Source: an uncultured Chitinophagaceae bacterium (GTDB lineage: Bacteria; Bacteroidota; Bacteroidia; Chitinophagales; Chitinophagaceae). Taken from it: DNA of 18,245 nt. The translations under genes were made by a program, and so were the position numbers. Where the stretch lies: NCBI GenBank assembly GCA_946885335.1, contig CAMPGG010000034.1, forward strand, positions 1 to 18,245, in the 5' to 3' direction. How positions within the stretch are numbered: the stretch's first letter is position 1; every line of letters begins with the position of its first letter. This document shows positions 13,025-18,245 of this stretch, piece after piece. The notes beneath the pieces were generated by a model that did not search any database, was not told the DNA's origin, and worked only from the letters and a program-made list of their open reading frames with translations.

Positions 13025-15793
13025 TCACATAGGTGGCGGCGGTGGAGCATCATTACCTAAAGCCAACCGGCTCAGGTTGTACATAAAACTCACCATAAAA
13101 TAACGCTGCAACACATTACTCCGGGTGTCCTCAATATAATTTTCAAAGGCAAAGCGTTCTATTCTTTTATTCTGATTTAAAATATCATTTACACTAAACC
13201 TTATCTCTGCCTGGTTATTTTCAAAAATTTGCTTTGCCAAATAACCATTCCAATAAGGAAAGCTTTGATTAAAACCATCCGCTCTCCCGGAATTTATATA
13301 ATAATCTATATCTGTGGATAAGATAAAATTCAATGGAAGGAACCAGGTTAAATCTGCCGAATAAGTTTGGGTTAAATAGTCATCATTCAAATAAGTATTA
13401 ACGGAATAGTTAACCTGGTTGAATGACAGGTTTGCATTCAGGCTAAAATCAAGTTTGTCATTAAAATTTAAATTGAGGCCAGCACTTTGACCAGCTGTAA
13501 TTGTTTTGCCAATGTTTATTTTTTTATACAGCAAACTTATACTGCGGCTGTATGCCAGGGAAGTAGAAAAATTCAGCCCCGAACCTTCCAGTCTTTTGTT
13601 TTTAAATGGAAAACCAAAAGTTGCCAATGATGAAAAATTATAAGCGCCATCCAGGTTCACCGGCATAATCGTTTGCACGCCACGGTTAGCTGAATCAATA
13701 CTGTTAACAATTTTATTATCCGTGGTTTGCATATACAAGTTATAGGATGCATACTTAAAATTGGTCCTGTTAAACGAAGTATAATTCAATGAAATGCTAT
13801 GATTGAATTCCTGGTCCAAAAATGGGTTGCCGGTATAAACTTGTAACGGATTTGAAACATCCTGGACATCCTGCAGTTGTGTAATAGTGGGTTGGTTTGT
13901 ACGTCCGCGATAAGTGAATCCCAGGTTTTTATTTTTAGCTGGTGAATACCTGAAATTAGCTGTTGGAAAAATGTTTGTATAGCGTTGTTTGGTCAATGAA
14001 TCTTTACCCGTTAATGCCCGAAAACTATGACTGCTTAACGAAGAATATTGAACACCACCACCTAACTGAAGATTGATTTTTTCCTGCTGCAACCTGAAAT
14101 TTGCTCCAATCCGATTTGCTGTGTATTTATTTGCAAAATCATTTGTCAGCGCCAGGTTCGAAATGTCGTATTTCTTTGTGCTATTATTATAATTCATTGT
14201 TTGCCTGTCCGAAGTACTTTGATTATACGTATAAGCATAATTTAATTCTACCAGTTTGTTCTTACCAATTGCTTCGGTAATAGAAGTACTCAGCACATTG
14301 TTATTAGATTTTATCTGCCTTCGGCTTTGCTGGTTTTGGTCTGTAAACTGGTCCAGGCTGCCATCCTGCTTATAAAGGTAAAACGGGGATTTGCTGTACC
14401 CGAGATCTTTACTGCTTCCAATGGTATTATTCCAACCCAGGGTAAATGTTCGGCCTGTTTTTTTAAATTTTTTACGGTAAAGCAAATTCTGGGAAAGATC
14501 GGTGCCATCTAAAATTTGTGTGTTGATATTTCTATTTGTCAATGCCAGGTATTCAAACCCGGGTTTAGAAGCTATGATATTTGAACTGTCATTATTATAA
14601 TTTTCACTTCTTTGAACGGTGAACCGTGGAATATACATGATTGAATTCATGGAGTCCATTGTGAACTCGAACCGTAAATTAAACCGGTGATTTTGATGAA
14701 TGTTCCTGTTATTTGATTTACGTGTTAGCAAGGCAACGGAGTCTGATGGAAAATAAGATCTCCGGTATGTATCCTGTTGATCCTGCCGGCTGGTGTTTGA
14801 AAAAAAATAACTTCCATTGGCTTTAATTTTCTTACCCCAGTCATTACTGAAATTAAGACCTGTTGAAATTGATCTTGTAATACCGGATGCATCCCGCATT
14901 TGATTGCCACCAGAAAATAAAGAAGCGCCTGCCCCTGCAAAGGAGTAACCTGTTTTATTAATATTATTCACATTTGCTAAAAAGGAAATTTGCTGGTCCC
15001 CATTAAACCGGTTCATACTTAAATTACCTTCATAACGATCATCTGTACCCGCGGATAACAATGCTCTTCCGAAATTACCTTTCTTTTTATCCTTCCTTAG
15101 TTTAAGGTTGATCGTTTTAGACCTGCTGCCATCATCAATCCTCGAAAATTTTGCCTGCTCACTCATATCATCAAAGACCTGAACACTTTCTATCATGTCT
15201 GCAGTCAGGTTCCTGGTAGCCATTTTAGGATCTTTTCCAAAGAATTCCTTTCCATCAACCAAAACTTTTTGAACATCTTCTCCCTGTGCATTTACATTGC
15301 CGTCCTTATCAACCTGCACACCTGGTAATTTTTTTAGAAGATCTTCCGCTGTTGCATTCGGTTTGGTTTTAAATGATTTGGCATTGAATTGAATGGTATC
15401 TCCATTTACTAAAACGGGTATGATATTTTTTACTATTACTTCATTCAAAGCCGTGTATTGTTTTACCATGTTCACCACTCCAATTGTTACAATTGGCCGT
15501 TTCTCATCAATGGAAAATGTTTTAATTTTTGTTTCCAAACCCTGGTGACTTATCATAACCACGTAGGTTCCATTTTCCAGGTTCTGAATTTCAAAATTTC
15601 CTTGTTTGTCTGAAAATGAAAAGGAAGCCAATGCTGTATCAGAAAAGTTTACAACCGAAATGGTGGCCTCCGGAATGGGTGCATGAGAAATGCTGTCAAC
15701 AATTTTACCTTTCAAGGTGCCTGGATGATGCTGGGCAGATAGTTTCTCAAATAACAAAAAAGAAAACAGGATCAGGATTATGGATTTCAACAT
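13025..15793 (-). CDS. Outer membrane beta-barrel protein with CarboxypepD_reg and plug-like domains
   Basis: A 922-residue protein with signal peptide 1-20 (ending LSA before QHHPG). Residues about 26-110 form a carboxypeptidase regulatory-like (CarboxypepD_reg) domain, GTLKGKIVDSISHAPIPEATISV. Residues about 125-235 are plug-like, with LLKKLPGVQVDKDGNV, VLVDGKEFFGKDPKMATRNLTADMIESVQVFDD. From about 240 onward alternating aromatic and polar strands form a large barrel of the 'outer membrane beta-barrel family' (OMP_b-brl_3). No SusD-like partner gene is nearby, so it is not a classical polysaccharide-utilisation pair; the transported substrate, if any, is unknown. The last strand (YFMVSFMYNLSRLAL) is followed by a short tail ending in five prolines and Met. 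The ATG at 15793 is clear; I could not assign a promoter in 15794-16025. Confidence 0.93.
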   Translation of the reverse strand: MLKSIILILFSFLLFEKLSAQHHPGTLKGKIVDSISHAPIPEATISVVNFSDTALASFSFSDKQGNFEIQNLENGTYVVMISHQGLETKIKTFSIDEKRPIVTIGVVNMVKQYTALNEVIVKNIIPVLVNGDTIQFNAKSFKTKPNATAEDLLKKLPGVQVDKDGNVNAQGEDVQKVLVDGKEFFGKDPKMATRNLTADMIESVQVFDDMSEQAKFSRIDDGSRSKTINLKLRKDKKKGNFGRALLSAGTDDRYEGNLSMNRFNGDQQISFLANVNNINKTGYSFAGAGASLFSGGNQMRDASGITRSISTGLNFSNDWGKKIKANGSYFFSNTSRQDQQDTYRRSYFPSDSVALLTRKSNNRNIHQNHRFNLRFEFTMDSMNSIMYIPRFTVQRSENYNNDSSNIIASKPGFEYLALTNRNINTQILDGTDLSQNLLYRKKFKKTGRTFTLGWNNTIGSSKDLGYSKSPFYLYKQDGSLDQFTDQNQQSRRQIKSNNNVLSTSITEAIGKNKLVELNYAYTYNQSTSDRQTMNYNNSTKKYDISNLALTNDFANKYTANRIGANFRLQQEKINLQLGGGVQYSSLSSHSFRALTGKDSLTKQRYTNIFPTANFRYSPAKNKNLGFTYRGRTNQPTITQLQDVQDVSNPLQVYTGNPFLDQEFNHSISLNYTSFNRTNFKYASYNLYMQTTDNKIVNSIDSANRGVQTIMPVNLDGAYNFSSLATFGFPFKNKRLEGSGLNFSTSLAYSRSISLLYKKINIGKTITAGQSAGLNLNFNDKLDFSLNANLSFNQVNYSVNTYLNDDYLTQTYSADLTWFLPLNFILSTDIDYYINSGRADGFNQSFPYWNGYLAKQIFENNQAEIRFSVNDILNQNKRIERFAFENYIEDTRSNVLQRYFMVSFMYNLSRLALGNDAPPPPPM

Positions 15794-16025
15794 AAAAATG
15801 AAATATTGTTAGCTGGGTTACGGAACAGTCAGCATGCTAAAGCATCTAACAGCCTAAACTAAAACAAAATATCCATGATTTTATTATAACCCTGTACCAT
15901 TTATGCGTTCCTGCTAACGATTTTTAAACAGACCCATCAATTAAAGTAAATTCACAATTATAGCCCACGTACAATTACGGAAAGGCGTACGCGAAAAATA
16001 ACGATAAGTAATAAAATGGAATTGT

Positions 16026-18245
16026 TTAACTAAACAGGTATTCCACATCTGACCTGGAAAGAGATTTCACAAATGAAGCATCATCTGCTATCAGTTCTTT
16101 TGCAAGAATGCGTTTGCGCTCCTGCAGTTGCATGATCTTATCTTCAATAGTATCCTTACAAATCATGCGGTAAGCAAAAATATGTTTCGTTTGTCCTATA
16201 CGGTGTGTACGATCAATAGCCTGTTGTTCTACCGCAGGGTTCCACCAGGGATCAACTATATAAACATAATCAGCTGCGGTTAAATTCAATCCGACGCCAC
16301 CCGCTTTTAAAGAAATAAGAAATACTCTTTTTGCATCATCATTCTGAAAACTTTGAATAGCTTTTTCCCTGTCTGGCGCAGAAGTACTGCCATCGAAATA
16401 TTCAAACTCAACACCAAGTGCTGTGAGTTTATCGCGGATCAATGCAAGCATACCCAGGAATTGCGAAAATATAAGTGCCTTATGATTACTGATATTTTCA
16501 GAGATCTCCCTGGCCAGTTCATCGAGTTTAATGGAGTGGTTAGGAAGTTTTTCCGGTTCATTTAAAATAGCAGGTGAATCACAGATCTGTCGCAATTTCA
16601 TCAGGCCCTGTAAAATAGTTAATTGCGATTTTTGAATGCCTTGCGATTCTATCGTTCCCAAAATCTGGTTGCGATAATCATTGCGGTAGGCATCATAGAT
16701 CTTGCGTTGCTCATCTTCCATTTCACAGAATAAAACCGTTTCAATTTTTTCCGGCAGGTCCTTAGCCACCTGCTCTTTGGTGCGCCGGAGAATGAATGGA
16801 TAAAGGATCTTGCGCAAATGATCCTTACGATCTTCTTCACCAAATTTATCAATAGGAATAGCAAATTCCTGGCGAAAGAATTCCATGGTGCCCAGCATAC
16901 CTGGATTGAGGAAATTCATTTGTGCAAAAATGTCGAAGGTATTATTTTGAAGTGGTGTACCGCTAAGGCATAAACGATGTTTAGCTTTTAATAAACTGGC
17001 GGCTTTGGTAACCTTGCTTGCAGGATTTTTAATCGCCTGCGATTCATCAAGCACAACATAATCCAATGGAACGCCTACCAATAATTTTATGTCACTGCGC
17101 AATGTTCCGTAGGTTGTAATAGTAATATCATGACTCAGGATCTCGTCAACCGAACGAACCCGGGCTCCACCGTGATGTATATGATAGGTTAATTCGGGTG
17201 TGAATTTCCTGATCTCATTTTCCCAGTTATAGATCAGGGTTGTAGGACATACAACCAGCGCTTTAATTTGCTTATGTTCCTTTTTGTACTGGTTCATAAA
17301 AGCAAGCGCCTGCACGGTTTTACCTAAACCCATATCATCAGCTAATATGCCGCCCCAGTTTACTTCGTGCAGGTAATTGAGCCATTGATAACCTGCAACC
17401 TGGTAAGGTCTTAATATTGGTTTCAGATGTTCGGGAGCATCAATTTCTTTAATGCGGTTAAACTCTTTCAGCTTTTCGTACTTCTGTTCCAATTGAATGG
17501 TTAACTCCATTTCATCGCGATCTTCATACAATTCATCTATCACACTTAAATGATAACGCGATAACCTGAGCTGGTTTTGTTTTCCTTCACCAACCCTGAA
17601 AAGCAACGAATATTTTTTCAACCATTCATCCGGTAAAATACCAAGCGTACCGTCATTCAACTGTACAAACTGCTGCTTATTGGCAAGTGCCCTTTTTACA
17701 TCAGCCACTGTTACTTTTTGATCGCCAAAAATGATGTCCACTTTAGCATCGAACCAATCTGTATTATTGCTGATAAAAATTTTAGTCGTTGGCTTTGCAG
17801 TATTGAACCTGAAATTCTTCAGCGCTTCAAAACCATAAACCGGCACTTTCATTTCCTTCATCGCATCGATGAATAAAAAGAACCAGTTATTGCGCAATAC
17901 ATCAGGACCTTTTAAAACAAGTGTCCCGGATTCTTCATGATATGAAAAGTTAGAATGAAGATTGCGAAGTTTTTCAACAAATGAATCCTCCACTTCGCGG
18001 TTGCGATGTACGATGGTTACTTTATCACCAACGGGAACAATGATCTCGTTGCGATCACTTTTCCTGGTTTCATAACCCTTATAAGAAAATGTAGGTTGAA
18101 AAACCAGGCTTTCTCCTTTCTCCTGCAAAAATAATTTTATGTCTGGCTCGCCAGCTTTTATTTCCTGTACTAAAGAAGAATTAAAATCTATATGATACTC
18201 CCGGGTTAGCGGAAATAATTTTTTGTGGAGATAAGACTCCCATTC
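16026..18245 (-). CDS. SNF2-family DEAD/DEAH-like helicase (N-terminus missing)
   Basis: The frame stays open from the stop at 16026 to the right edge, giving 739 visible residues with no start. The in-frame TTG at 18128 is not the true start, because 39 more codons without a stop precede it and read like protein (LHKKLFPLTREYHIDF). The visible part has an N-terminal region of SNF2 proteins (about 1-270), then the ATPase core: DDMGLGKT (303-310), DESQ (400-403), SGTPLQNN (428-435), and in the second RecA lobe SLKAGGVGLNLTAAD and QQAIDRTHRIGQ (674-685). All key motifs are intact. Such bacterial proteins are ATP-driven DNA translocases, related to RapA/HepA in the wider sense; the exact role is unknown. 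A SWIM-type zinc finger may lie further upstream, outside the window. Confidence 0.95.
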   Translation of the reverse strand, partial: EWESYLHKKLFPLTREYHIDFNSSLVQEIKAGEPDIKLFLQEKGESLVFQPTFSYKGYETRKSDRNEIIVPVGDKVTIVHRNREVEDSFVEKLRNLHSNFSYHEESGTLVLKGPDVLRNNWFFLFIDAMKEMKVPVYGFEALKNFRFNTAKPTTKIFISNNTDWFDAKVDIIFGDQKVTVADVKRALANKQQFVQLNDGTLGILPDEWLKKYSLLFRVGEGKQNQLRLSRYHLSVIDELYEDRDEMELTIQLEQKYEKLKEFNRIKEIDAPEHLKPILRPYQVAGYQWLNYLHEVNWGGILADDMGLGKTVQALAFMNQYKKEHKQIKALVVCPTTLIYNWENEIRKFTPELTYHIHHGGARVRSVDEILSHDITITTYGTLRSDIKLLVGVPLDYVVLDESQAIKNPASKVTKAASLLKAKHRLCLSGTPLQNNTFDIFAQMNFLNPGMLGTMEFFRQEFAIPIDKFGEEDRKDHLRKILYPFILRRTKEQVAKDLPEKIETVLFCEMEDEQRKIYDAYRNDYRNQILGTIESQGIQKSQLTILQGLMKLRQICDSPAILNEPEKLPNHSIKLDELAREISENISNHKALIFSQFLGMLALIRDKLTALGVEFEYFDGSTSAPDREKAIQSFQNDDAKRVFLISLKAGGVGLNLTAADYVYIVDPWWNPAVEQQAIDRTHRIGQTKHIFAYRMICKDTIEDKIMQLQERKRILAKELIADDASFVKSLSRSDVEYLFS

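Noticed and set aside
15809..15850. GTTAG...CTAAC and ATGCT..AGCAT short inverted repeats in the leader of the outer membrane protein gene
   Set aside because: Five-base arms with an overly small or long loop are expected by chance in AT-rich DNA.
15985..15992. GCGTACGC palindrome downstream of the helicase gene
   Set aside because: Only 8 bp with no spacer and no T run; too short to support a terminator or operator.
18126..18128. TTG as the start of the SNF2 helicase (700-aa version)
   Set aside because: The frame continues open for 39 codons to the window edge with protein-like sequence, so the gene is truncated by the window rather than starting here.

Overview
The window looks like ordinary chromosome of a Bacteroidota bacterium, probably close to Chitinophagaceae. 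This rests on the gene families: a large CarboxypepD_reg-type outer membrane beta-barrel protein, a fused alpha-beta 2-oxoacid dehydrogenase E1, paired M16 peptidases, an aspartyl protease with a PDZ domain, and futalosine-type menaquinone synthesis. AT-rich DNA, few Shine-Dalgarno sites and two TAnnTTTG-like -7 boxes agree with it. Species-level placement is not possible from sequence reading alone. I see no phage, plasmid, insertion sequence, CRISPR array, rRNA or tRNA.

Layout. At 1-1717 (minus) a six-helix HisKA_2 sensor kinase overlaps by ATGA the response regulator it probably phosphorylates; the regulator runs off the left edge just where a LuxR-type helix-turn-helix seems to begin. At 1958-7817 (minus) five close genes look like one operon. 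In transcription order they are the zinc-bearing M16 peptidase subunit, its zinc-less partner, a small PF04020-type membrane protein, a fused E1 alpha-beta dehydrogenase and an unrecognised 279-residue protein. A -7-like box lies just upstream. At 7967-9157 (minus) is a secreted aspartyl protease with a C-terminal PDZ domain. Divergently, at 9351-10475 (plus), is mqnC.

From about 10476 to 13024 the window changes to short, poorly characterised genes: a single-pass membrane protein (159 aa) preceded by a perfect 10-bp inverted repeat, a 102-aa multi-pass protein, an 81-aa and a 200-aa exported protein on the opposite strand, and a possible 54-codon small gene. Among them lie several hairpins and one unexplained noncoding block (about 11138-11266). 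At 13025-15793 (minus) is a 922-aa outer membrane beta-barrel protein, and at 16026-18245 (minus) an SNF2-family helicase that continues past the right edge; its first visible start codon (TTG) is not the real start.

Most genes are housekeeping, envelope or signalling functions and do not form one pathway. The M16 pair is a clear functional unit, with the zinc site in one chain and an R/Y-type motif in the other; the kinase and regulator are another. I found no convincing new system. The points most worth checking are the inverted repeat before the 159-aa gene, the noncoding block at 11138-11294, the small ORF at 12808-12972 and the unknown gene behind the E1 dehydrogenase.
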